From: Syntrophaceae bacterium UBA6255
GTDB taxonomy: Bacteria; Desulfobacterota; Syntrophia; Syntrophales; Smithellaceae
Assembly (NCBI GenBank): GCA_002441205.1
Contig: DJVN01000008.1
Coordinates: 1-27,083, forward strand
DNA length: 27,083 nucleotides
Direction of reading: 5' to 3'
Positions 1-6,670 of the stretch are shown in pieces. How positions within the stretch are numbered: the stretch's first letter is position 1; each line of letters starts with the position of its first letter. The translations under genes and the position numbers were made by a program. The notes under the pieces are model-generated. The model searched no databases and was not told the origin of the DNA. It worked only from the letters and a program-made list of their open reading frames with translations.

Positions 1-459
1 AAAATCATATCCGGCGGACAGACCGGAGCAGACAGGGCGGCGCTTGACTTCGCCATTGATCATGACATGTCTTATGGCGGCTGGGTTCCCAAAGGCAGAA
101 AAACGGAAGACGGCACACTTCCCTTAAAATATCACCTTCTGGAAATGCCGACAGACGATTATTCCAAAAGAACATTACAAAATGTGCTCGATTCCGATGG
201 AACCGCAATCGTTTCCCATGGATTTCTCACCGGTGGATCAGCCTTGACCAGGGAATTTGCCATCCAGCACAAAAAACAATGGATTCACATCGACCTGAAC
301 GAATTATCCCTGCCGGAAGCGGCAGGAAAGTTTTCTTTTTGGCTGAAAGAAAAAGAAATTAAGGTTCTCAATGTAGCAGGACCCAAAGCCGGTAAAGACC
401 CGAAAATATATGAGGCTGTGTTGCTTCTGCTGCAGGAAACTATAGCAAAAGACAGATAA
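1..459 (+). CDS. Putative molybdenum carrier protein (5' end outside window)
   Basis: The frame is open from base 1 and ends with TAA at 457-459, so the gene begins upstream; about 152 codons are visible. The first residues read ISGGQTGADRAALD, the glycine-rich nucleotide/ligand-binding loop typical of the putative molybdenum-carrier family (PF12694), which has a Rossmann-like fold related to LOG/DprA proteins. It is followed by the family's GGWVPKGRKTEDG segment and, near the C-terminus, NVAGPKAGKDPKIYE. The visible length is close to a full family member, so only a few N-terminal residues are probably missing. An internal ATG at 67 would remove the glycine-rich loop and is not the true start. 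Binding of molybdate/tungstate is inferred from the family; the physiological role is unknown. It converges with the TPR gene across a repeat cluster. Confidence 0.85.
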   Translation, partial: KIISGGQTGADRAALDFAIDHDMSYGGWVPKGRKTEDGTLPLKYHLLEMPTDDYSKRTLQNVLDSDGTAIVSHGFLTGGSALTREFAIQHKKQWIHIDLNELSLPEAAGKFSFWLKEKEIKVLNVAGPKAGKDPKIYEAVLLLLQETIAKDR

Positions 460-518
460 GTCCCCGTCCGCTGCGCTCCGCTTCGGTGGATAGTTTCCAA
501 TCCCGAATCATCGGAATT

Positions 519-574
519 GGATAATTCGACTTGCGCTTCGAACATCGCAGGCTCGTTTTTAGCGAGTCTCATTA
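519..574 (+). repeat. Degenerate intergenic repeat, copy 1 (GGATAATTC...GAGTCTCATTA)
   Basis: This stretch starts with GGATAATTCGACTT and ends with GAGTCTCATTA, 56 bases in all. The same two end motifs, 57 bases end to end, occur at 4784-4840 with unrelated sequence between them. It lies between convergent genes. The family is inferred from shared end motifs and spacing inside this window only. Confidence 0.55.
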
Positions 575-581
575 CAACCCA

Positions 582-636
582 CGCTTCAAACTTCATCCCG
601 ACTCGTCGGGATTTGTTCTCAGCGATTCTCATTACA
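582..636 (+). repeat. Degenerate intergenic repeat, copy 2, with hairpin 595-612
   Basis: This copy is in near-tandem with the second half of copy 1. Both share CGCTTC(G/A)AAC(A/T)TC, a CTCG core and AGCGA(G/T)TCTCATTACA (534-576 versus 582-636). It contains a perfect 7-bp stem with a 4-base loop, ATCCCGA-CTCG-TCGGGAT (595-612), which could act as a weak bidirectional terminator for the two convergent genes although no long U-run follows. The right end of the copy overlaps the last codons and stop of the TPR gene. Confidence 0.55.
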
Positions 637-2406
637 TATCCTTTTATTTTTAGTTGCCTCTAACAGTTGGCAGTTTCCAAGGACACAGGCTCTTTGCGCA
701 TCATGGCAACCATCCTTGTTACTTCCCTGATTAAAATAAGCAAATCCCCTGTTGTTATAGGCTTCGATAAAATCAGGCTTAAGCCGTATCGTCCGGGTGA
801 AATCCTCTATCGCTTCCGGAATACGACCCGTTTTAATATAACTGTTCCCACGATTGTAATAAATTATGTAACCGGGTTTCAACTGGATAGCTTTATTATA
901 ATCTTTGATGGCTTCCTGATAACGGCCAAGTTCATGATAGATAGTTCCTCTGTTATTGTACGCATCGGTATAATCATGTTTGAGTCTGATGGCATTATTA
1001 AGATCCTCAATTGCTTTCTGATATTGTCCAAAATCAGCGTAAACATTCCCCCTTCCATAATACGACTCGGCATAATTCGGATTCAGTCTAATTGCTGTGT
1101 TATAACTATCAATGGCTGCGACACTTTTCCCATTTTCATGAAGCGCAGAGGCAAGATTGATCTGCGCGAGGATATTTTTTTTTGTCACCCGTAATGCGTG
1201 ACTAAAAAGGGTAATGCTGTCTTTCCAATAGCCGCACTGTTTGTAGGTCAGCACGGAAAGGGCAAGGAGGATCATCATCGCCGCCGGAATTAAAATCTTC
1301 TTGCGGATTTCTTCACCGGGAAGCATCAAAGGTATCCCCCAGACAAGCATGATGGCAATGCCGATGGACGGCAGATAGGTATAACGATCGGCCATCGGCG
1401 CATTGACCTGTATGAGGCCGCTTACAGGAACCAAAGCGCCCAGATACCAGAACCAGCCTACGAATAAAAAAGGTCTTCGTCCCTTGAAATAAATGACCAA
1501 TAATGTGACGCCCAGCAGGATAAGACCGGATCCCAGGATTTGCCACGGGGGAAATGAGGATTGAAAGGGATAAAAGACGGCTAAATCTATGGGTAAAAGA
1601 ATTTTTTTCAAATAGGCAACATAGGAGATGAGGGCATTGGCAAGACGCGAGGGAAAGCTTAGATGAGGATAATCCGCTTCATATTGAGCCCTGACGGTGA
1701 TGATGCTGGAGGCAAGGGTCAGGATAAAGAAAGGGATTTTCTCCATCAAAAGCCTGCCGGGAAGGATTGCCTTGCCTTTAATCGTTTTAAGTGCTTCCTG
1801 CCAGCGCCCCAGCGGCCAGTAATCCAGCAGTAAAAAGATAAACGGCAGGGTCACGAGCATGGATTTGGAAAGCAGGCTCAGGGTAAATAATGTCAGACAG
1901 ATAAGATAACGGGATAGTTTGAGGCTTTCGGCATAAAAAGCATAGGCGTATAAGGACGCCATGCCAAAGAACATGCTCAGGACATCTTTGCGCTCTGCCG
2001 CCCAGGCTACGGATTCCACTCTCAGCGGGTGCAGGGCGAACAGGGCAGCGGCAAAGGCCGCGCACCGGGGTGATCGTGTGGTCTTATTCAAAAAAAGAAA
2101 CAGGAAGATAACGCTGCCGATATGCAAAAGCAGGCTTATCAGATGATAACCGCCGGGATGGGCTCCGAACAGGTTGTAATCCAGCACGATGGAAAGCCAG
2201 GTTAGCGGGTGCCAGTTTTTGGAAACAAAGGAACTGAATGCCCATTTTATACTTTCCCCATTCAAGCCTGTTTTGATGTGGATGTTTTCGGTAATGTAGA
2301 TGTTGTCATCGAAATTGATGAATTCATTGCCGGCTATCCGGCCAAAGGCCGCCAGGCAGGCAACGGTTAAAACGATGATGACAAGACAAGGGTATCTCTT
2401 ATTCAT
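619..2406 (-). CDS. Membrane GT-C/TMTC-like protein with C-terminal TPR repeats
   Basis: The product has 595 residues. A hydrophobic N-terminal two thirds (about residues 8-390, roughly ten membrane segments) carries the pattern of the bacterial GT-C/TMTC-like family: NFDDNIYITEN at 31-41 with the paired acidic residues, NWHPLTW at 64-70, and HPLRVESVAWAAERKDVLS at 126-144. About five TPR units follow (about 410-575), with repeats such as AIxxYNxAIxLxPxYxxAYxxRG. The family resembles protein O-mannosyltransferases and eukaryotic TMTC proteins, so glycosyl transfer from a polyprenyl-phosphate sugar on the outer face of the inner membrane is plausible but not shown. The TPRs probably bind a protein partner. 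The last residues, NENR, and the stop codon lie in an intergenic repeat copy, so the natural C-terminus may have been changed. The start is ATG with a weak GAGAAG upstream. Confidence 0.8.
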   Translation of the reverse strand: MNKRYPCLVIIVLTVACLAAFGRIAGNEFINFDDNIYITENIHIKTGLNGESIKWAFSSFVSKNWHPLTWLSIVLDYNLFGAHPGGYHLISLLLHIGSVIFLFLFLNKTTRSPRCAAFAAALFALHPLRVESVAWAAERKDVLSMFFGMASLYAYAFYAESLKLSRYLICLTLFTLSLLSKSMLVTLPFIFLLLDYWPLGRWQEALKTIKGKAILPGRLLMEKIPFFILTLASSIITVRAQYEADYPHLSFPSRLANALISYVAYLKKILLPIDLAVFYPFQSSFPPWQILGSGLILLGVTLLVIYFKGRRPFLFVGWFWYLGALVPVSGLIQVNAPMADRYTYLPSIGIAIMLVWGIPLMLPGEEIRKKILIPAAMMILLALSVLTYKQCGYWKDSITLFSHALRVTKKNILAQINLASALHENGKSVAAIDSYNTAIRLNPNYAESYYGRGNVYADFGQYQKAIEDLNNAIRLKHDYTDAYNNRGTIYHELGRYQEAIKDYNKAIQLKPGYIIYYNRGNSYIKTGRIPEAIEDFTRTIRLKPDFIEAYNNRGFAYFNQGSNKDGCHDAQRACVLGNCQLLEATKNKRICNENR

Positions 2407-2505
2407 GACTTCTCAAAACAGCGATACGATATCAAAAATGACCGATGATTTACACGCCTTCGTATCATAAAATGATGGGCAGGTAAAATTGGTTTTACAC
2501 AGGTG

Positions 2506-2519
2506 CCGCGTGTACGCGG
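2506..2519. promoter_or_regulatory. Small inverted repeat between divergent genes
   Basis: CCGCG-TGTA-CGCGG forms a perfect 5-bp inverted repeat 28 bases before the diguanylate cyclase start, in the intergenic space shared with the divergent TPR gene (2407-2546). It could be an operator or a 5'-UTR hairpin. I see no convincing sigma-70 promoter pair in this gap. Confidence 0.25.
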
Positions 2520-2546
2520 AATTCACTTTGAACTCTAATCCGAGAT

Positions 2547-4064
2547 GTGATAAAAGAGAAATACCGGCAATATTATCTATCAAGAAGCGTATTCATGTTT
2601 GATATCTTTCCTAAAGACGATCGCGAACAGTCCGTGAGAGTAAAACGATTTCTCATGGCCTTTGCATCATACTCCGTATGGGGCTTCATAGCGCTCCTCA
2701 CTTTTCTTCTGGGCATCACACCGGTATCGATCTATGTGATGCTGGGTTGTTTTTCAGGCATTCTTATCAGCAATATTTTGATATATAGCGCAATCAGATC
2801 CGGATTTAACAAACGATTTAAAGATCCGAGTCTGACACTTCCTCAGATGGTCATTGCAACCTTTTGGACCATGGTGATATTGTATTATGCCGACGCGGCC
2901 AGAGGAACGGTGCTTATTCTCTATCTGGTTGTATTTGTTTTCGGCCTTTTCAAACTGGATTTATGGCAATTTCTTTATCTATCCGTGTTTGCCGTTTTTA
3001 ACTACGCTGTAGTCATCATCCTGCTTCACAAAACCAGGCCGGAAGCCGTCATTAATAAAATAGATATATTGAATGTAATCATTCTGGCTCTGGTTCTACC
3101 GTGGTTTTCATTCGTCGGCGGGTATATTACAAGGCTAAAAAGCAAGGTGGCCAGATCTCTTTCCGTCATTAAAGAAACCGAATTAAAATTCAGAACCATA
3201 TTTGACTCTGCATCGGACGGGATTGCCATGCTGGATATTAAAACGGGATTCTTCGTTGCGACCAATGAAAAGATCTGTAACATGCTGGGATATACGCAAG
3301 ATGAATTTCTTAAACTGAAAGTATCTGATCTCCATCCCCGAGAATCGCTTAAATTCGTATTTGATAAATATGAAAAATTAAACAAGCAAGAATTATCAAT
3401 CGCCAAAAATATCCCCTTGATAAAAAAGGATAAAACGATGTTTTATGCGGATATAAGCGGCGCCAAGATCACCATGGAAGGCAAAGAATATTCTGTCGGT
3501 GTTATCAGAGACATCACCGAACGCAGACAGGCGGAAGAGGCGCTGCAGAAAAGCGAACAGAAATATTTGGAATTAAGCATCACCGACGACCTCACACAAG
3601 TTTATAATTCCAGGCATTTTTACGTTCAGATGGAAAAAGAGATGGAAAGGGCAAATCGCTATGAACAGCCTTTGACGCTTCTGTTGCTGGATCTTGATAA
3701 ATTTAAGGATTTTAACGACACATACGGCCACGTTTATGGCGACTATGTGCTGTCCAGACTCGGACATGTCGTTAAAAGCTGTTTGCGCGATTCTGATTCC
3801 GCTTATCGCTATGGCGGCGAGGAATTTACAATCATCCTGCCTATGACAACAAGAGATGAGGGAATGGTCACGGCGCAAAGAATCCAAAATGAATTCAAAA
3901 AAGAGGCTTTTATTCCCGTTCCGGGAACAGAAATCCATATGACCATGAGTATTGGCATCGCTCAGTATAAACAAAAAGAAGAGATGAAGGTATTCGTTCA
4001 TCGGGTGGACCAGCTGATGTATCAGGCAAAGAACAACGGCCGGGATAGAATTTGTTCCGAATAA
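2547..4064 (+). CDS. Membrane-bound PAS-GGDEF diguanylate cyclase
   Basis: The product is a 505-residue protein. A hydrophobic sensor region with about six membrane segments covers residues 35-200. A PAS domain follows (about 215-330; FDSASDGIAMLD, NEKICNMLGYTQDEF), then a short helix and a GGDEF domain (about 340-505). The active-site signature is GGEEF at 423-427, and the inhibitory I-site RxxD (RDSD) sits five residues before it. The enzyme is therefore predicted to make c-di-GMP from two GTP and to be feedback-inhibited by product. Conserved ITDDLTQVYNSRHF opens the domain. The signal sensed is unknown. The chosen start is a GTG; an ATG at 2595 (MFDIF) is also possible, since neither has a strong Shine-Dalgarno. 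The next gene downstream is a small STAS-like protein 157 bases away. Confidence 0.9.
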   Translation: MIKEKYRQYYLSRSVFMFDIFPKDDREQSVRVKRFLMAFASYSVWGFIALLTFLLGITPVSIYVMLGCFSGILISNILIYSAIRSGFNKRFKDPSLTLPQMVIATFWTMVILYYADAARGTVLILYLVVFVFGLFKLDLWQFLYLSVFAVFNYAVVIILLHKTRPEAVINKIDILNVIILALVLPWFSFVGGYITRLKSKVARSLSVIKETELKFRTIFDSASDGIAMLDIKTGFFVATNEKICNMLGYTQDEFLKLKVSDLHPRESLKFVFDKYEKLNKQELSIAKNIPLIKKDKTMFYADISGAKITMEGKEYSVGVIRDITERRQAEEALQKSEQKYLELSITDDLTQVYNSRHFYVQMEKEMERANRYEQPLTLLLLDLDKFKDFNDTYGHVYGDYVLSRLGHVVKSCLRDSDSAYRYGGEEFTIILPMTTRDEGMVTAQRIQNEFKKEAFIPVPGTEIHMTMSIGIAQYKQKEEMKVFVHRVDQLMYQAKNNGRDRICSE

Positions 4065-4221
4065 TATTTGTTGCGTTGTTCATCTTTCTTGCAGGGATTA
4101 CTCATAACAACTCTTCAAATATCCCCATCAAAATATACGGCAATTTTTTTTCGTTTGTGTTATGAATAAGAAAAAACAAGCATTTCTCAAACAGGCTATT
4201 TCAACAAAGGAGAATATCATC

Positions 4222-4608
4222 ATGTCTCATGAAATAAGCAAAGAATCGGACGGCCTCGGTATTGTTGTTTTGTTATCCGGAATTGTCGAGGCAGACGAAG
4301 TCGATAAACTTCAGCAACAGATCAATTCTGATGAATCATTTCCTCAGCTGCTTTATCAGATATGGGACTTTTCACAAGCAGAAGAAATAAATATTTCAAT
4401 TGAACAAATCGAAAATATTGCCATGCAGGTTGCTGTTGCATCCAGTAAAAACCCGAAACTCAGAATAGCCATCATTCCCAGGAAAACGTCGCACAACATC
4501 CTGGGTAAAACGTTTCACACGTTTGAAAAAGTCTGGGGATCCTATGAATCGAAAAGTTTCATGGATATTAATGCCGCAAGAGAATGGGGCATGAGTCGTC
4601 GGAAGTAA
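4222..4608 (+). CDS. Small STAS/SpoIIAA-like protein
   Basis: The product is 128 residues, chosen to start at ATG 4222 because AAAGGAG (4207-4213) is well spaced before it; an in-frame ATG at 4162 has no such site. It is soluble, with no signal peptide. The alternating pattern (GLGIVVLLSGIVEADEVDKL, LYQIWDFSQAEEINIS, LRIAIIPRKTSHNILGKTFH, SFMDINAAREW) resembles the alpha/beta fold of STAS/SpoIIAA-like proteins, where a first strand, a central aspartate-containing strand and a late helix are seen. That assignment is by pattern only. It might act in a partner-switching or membrane-associated regulatory role. It lies just after the diguanylate cyclase on the same strand, but a 157-base gap leaves co-transcription uncertain. 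Confidence 0.6.
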   Translation: MSHEISKESDGLGIVVLLSGIVEADEVDKLQQQINSDESFPQLLYQIWDFSQAEEINISIEQIENIAMQVAVASSKNPKLRIAIIPRKTSHNILGKTFHTFEKVWGSYESKSFMDINAAREWGMSRRK

Positions 4609-4720
4609 GATAGAAGAATCACAGAAAACCATCAGCGCGAGTCATTATCATCCTCCTCAGCTACGCTGCGGAGATAGCTCCTCGAACGCTTGAATGAGCC
4701 TTGGCTATAGTCTTAGAGCG

Positions 4721-4791
4721 AATTATCCCGACACCTTTGGGTGGCAGGGACGAGCTTCTCTATCCCGCGGCGGTCCGCGCCTGGGATAATT
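4721..4791. repeat. Intergenic inverted repeat AATTATCCC...GGGATAATT
   Basis: A perfect 9-bp inverted repeat (4721-4729 and 4783-4791) encloses 53 bases that hold a further 5-bp hairpin, CGCGG-CGGT-CCGCG (4766-4779). It occupies the gap between convergent genes ending at 4608 and 4838. The right arm is also the left end of the repeat at 4784-4840. The rest of 4609-4720 has short GC-rich palindromic fragments and no ORF I trust. Confidence 0.5.
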
Positions 4792-4840
4792 CAACTAACA
4801 AATTTCAGTTCACTCTGTTCCTGAAATTTGAGTCTCATTA
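4784..4840 (+). repeat. Degenerate intergenic repeat, copy 3 (ends in a gene's stop codon)
   Basis: It has the same ends and spacing as 519-574: GGATAATTCAACT on the left and GAGTCTCATTA (4830-4840) on the right. The interior differs and forms a perfect 9-bp stem AAATTTCAG/CTGAAATTT (4800-4808, 4821-4829). The final TTA (4838-4840) is the stop codon TAA of the minus-strand gene, so the element edge and the gene end coincide. Confidence 0.55.
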
Positions 4841-5338
4841 TTTTTCAAGAACCTGCAATTCTTTCGCTGTGGTTACTTGCCATGTTTTTTCGACTTTTTG
4901 CAGATTGAATTCTACGACCAGTATTTCGTCGTTGCTTTGACCATCAGCACCTGTTGCTTTTATATATGCCGTGGCAATTGCATGTGCCTGTGGAAGCTGG
5001 ATAGATTCCACCTTCAAATCTTCAAGTTCAACGGAAAGATGTTTGTAGTAGTTTTTCGCCATCATCATATAGGCCGGAATATCTTTCTTATCCATTTGCT
5101 GAGAAACTCCATAGCTCTGTATTTCGACCTGACAGATCTCAGATATTTTTTCCTGCACATTTTTGATACGAACAGCCATCGTCAGTTCGCTGTCAGCCGG
5201 CGTCCACGTCATTGCTTTGGCTATGGAACGCAATTGCTTCTTAACGGCTCTGGCCTCCCAATCCACAAACAAAAGCAAAACGGCCGCGATTGCCGCAGCA
5301 GTGATTAACCCTACTGTCAGGTATTTTTTTGTTACCAT
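4838..5338 (-). CDS. Membrane-anchored hypothetical protein, NTF2/SnoaL-like
   Basis: This is a 166-residue protein of unrecognised family. A single hydrophobic segment (about 7-24, LTVGLITAAAIAAVLLLFV) anchors it, with the bulk predicted outside the membrane. The remainder is about 140 residues, starting with a helix (DWEARAVKKQLRSIAKAM) and ending in strands with ILVVEFNLQKVEKTWQVTTAK, a pattern reminiscent of NTF2/SnoaL-like cone folds; this is a tentative structural guess. The start ATG overlaps the end of the signal peptidase gene by seven bases, and AGGAG within that gene's last codons serves as the Shine-Dalgarno, so translation is probably coupled. Its position suggests a partner or substrate of the operon's membrane steps, but no function is shown. 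The stop codon lies inside an intergenic repeat. Confidence 0.75.
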   Translation of the reverse strand: MVTKKYLTVGLITAAAIAAVLLLFVDWEARAVKKQLRSIAKAMTWTPADSELTMAVRIKNVQEKISEICQVEIQSYGVSQQMDKKDIPAYMMMAKNYYKHLSVELEDLKVESIQLPQAHAIATAYIKATGADGQSNDEILVVEFNLQKVEKTWQVTTAKELQVLEK

Positions 5339-5829
5339 AACGGCGCTCCTACAATTCGGATTACAGGCGTCTGGCCGAAAGTGTGTGCCCCGGCAGGCAT
5401 ACTGCGATTGTCCCCCACGACATAAACATGGCCAGGCTTGACGGTTGCGGGGGGAAGATTCCAGTCGCTTTCGCCTGATACATAAGGTTCATTAACTTTT
5501 TTACCGTCTATATAAAGACGACCCTCCCTGAATTCCACACCCTGGCCTTCGGTTGCAACAACTCGCTTTAACAGCATAATCTTTTGCCCGGCCATTCGCA
5601 CCATGACAACATCCGGCGGCGCCGGTTTGGAAAGTATATAGCGCAGGGCAAAGCAAAAATTGAATGACCCCGTGACATAAGTGGGCGCCATGCTTTCGCC
5701 CTGAATGCGAAACGGGATGAATACGTATTTAAAAAGAAGGAGTGCGGTTACGGCAACAACAGCAACACGCATTAAATAGCGGCCGGTTATTCTTGGAAAG
5801 AAAAATTTTTTCATGATGCTTTCAGTCAT
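5332..5829 (-). CDS. lepB: Signal peptidase I family protein, box E variant
   Basis: The product has 165 residues with one N-terminal membrane segment (about 20-40). The catalytic serine motif GESMAPT has Ser46, and the general-base lysine is Lys88 in MLLKRVVA. The last box reads GDNRSMPAGAHTFG (139-152) instead of the canonical GDNRxxSxDSRxxG: GDNR is kept, but the Ser, Asp and Arg positions are changed. Family knowledge says S26A peptidases cut signal peptides from exported proteins at the outer face of the inner membrane. Short, single-membrane variants with SMP after GDNR exist, so activity is likely but substrate range may be special. The gene starts 2 bases after the SDR stop and overlaps the next gene. 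An internal ATG at 5814 is an alternative start. It may be a second, dedicated SPase rather than the housekeeping one. Confidence 0.85.
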   Translation of the reverse strand: MTESIMKKFFFPRITGRYLMRVAVVAVTALLLFKYVFIPFRIQGESMAPTYVTGSFNFCFALRYILSKPAPPDVVMVRMAGQKIMLLKRVVATEGQGVEFREGRLYIDGKKVNEPYVSGESDWNLPPATVKPGHVYVVGDNRSMPAGAHTFGQTPVIRIVGAPLW

Positions 5830-5831
5830 TT

Positions 5832-6668
5832 TTAAACCGTCTTTTTTAATGATTGATCCAGAAAACGGCTCAACGTCAACATGACAAGATGATAAAGGGG
5901 GAAACAGTATTTCTTCAAAAAAAAGAGTAATTTTATATCGAATGACGTAATGGCAAGAAATTTACGTTTGCGAATTGTTCGGATGATCAGACCGGCAACC
6001 TTTTCCGGCGTGATGGCCCTTTTAATGAAATATGTTCGCGCCTTATCCGTTTTTTCCTTATCGCCATGAATCTCAACGCTCTTTACCAATCCCGTATTAA
6101 CGGCTCCGGGGCAAACGACGCTGACGTCTATTTTGTGTTTCCTCAAGTCATAGCGCAGACACTCGGATATCCCTACAAGCGCGTGCTTGGTTCCCGCATA
6201 AACAACATGCCAGGGTAAACCGATCAGGCCGGCTGTTGATGAAATTGTAACGATATGCCCTCCGCGACCGGAATGAACCATCGCCGGCACAAAACATTCC
6301 AGACCGTGTATCACTCCCCAGAGATTGACTGTAATCACCTTTTCCCAGTCACTGTGGCTCATATCCTCAATCTGGGAAAAAAGCGCTATACCCGCAACAT
6401 TGACCATAATATCCAGAGAGCCGAATCCTGCATGAACGTCTCCGGCAAACTCCGCCATAGCCTGATAATTACCGACATCAAAAGCACGCGCCAGACATAC
6501 GACACCACCCGTTCCGGAAATCTCTTCAACCGTTTTCTTAAGACCCTCTCCGTTAATATCTGTTAAAAATAAACGGCATCCCAATTTCCCCATGGCTATC
6601 GCGGTGGCCCGGCCGATTCCGCTTGCGGCACCGGTAATCAATACTTTTTTATCTTTTAGCTCCCGCAT
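5832..6668 (-). CDS. Short-chain dehydrogenase/reductase (SDR)
   Basis: This 278-residue classical SDR has the NAD(P)-binding motif TGAASGIG at 12-19, an acidic residue after the second strand (TDING, about 36-40, suggesting NAD(H) preference), NVAG at 90-93, the active-site Asn115, Ser143/144 in ISSTAG, and YAGTK with Tyr157 and Lys161. It should oxidise or reduce an alcohol/carbonyl pair on an unknown substrate. Unlike a minimal SDR it has a C-terminal extension (about 240-278) that is hydrophobic and basic (IKLLFFLKKYCFPLYHLV), suggesting membrane association and a lipid-like substrate. The start ATG lies 2 bases after the flavoprotein stop with GGAG just upstream. Neighbours are an acyl-CoA synthetase and a FAD dehydrogenase, consistent with acyl or isoprenoid chemistry, though this is inference. 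Confidence 0.9.
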   Translation of the reverse strand: MRELKDKKVLITGAASGIGRATAIAMGKLGCRLFLTDINGEGLKKTVEEISGTGGVVCLARAFDVGNYQAMAEFAGDVHAGFGSLDIMVNVAGIALFSQIEDMSHSDWEKVITVNLWGVIHGLECFVPAMVHSGRGGHIVTISSTAGLIGLPWHVVYAGTKHALVGISECLRYDLRKHKIDVSVVCPGAVNTGLVKSVEIHGDKEKTDKARTYFIKRAITPEKVAGLIIRTIRKRKFLAITSFDIKLLFFLKKYCFPLYHLVMLTLSRFLDQSLKKTV

Positions 6669-6670
6669 TG

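Noticed and set aside
285..632. Minus-strand ORF of 115 codons across the end of the first gene and the repeat cluster
   Set aside because: It overlaps the clearly real molybdenum-carrier gene and its coding look comes from the repeated DNA; no ribosome-binding site or family is seen.
460..640. Possible CRISPR-like array
   Set aside because: Only two degenerate tandem copies, with unequal length, no unique spacers and no cas genes nearby.
667..1194. Plus-strand ORF of 175 codons opposite the TPR region
   Set aside because: It is the complement of repeated TPR codons, which gives repetitive but meaningless protein.
4877..5308. Plus-strand ORFs opposite the membrane-anchored protein and signal peptidase
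   Set aside because: They lack starts with ribosome-binding sites and mirror well-supported minus-strand genes.
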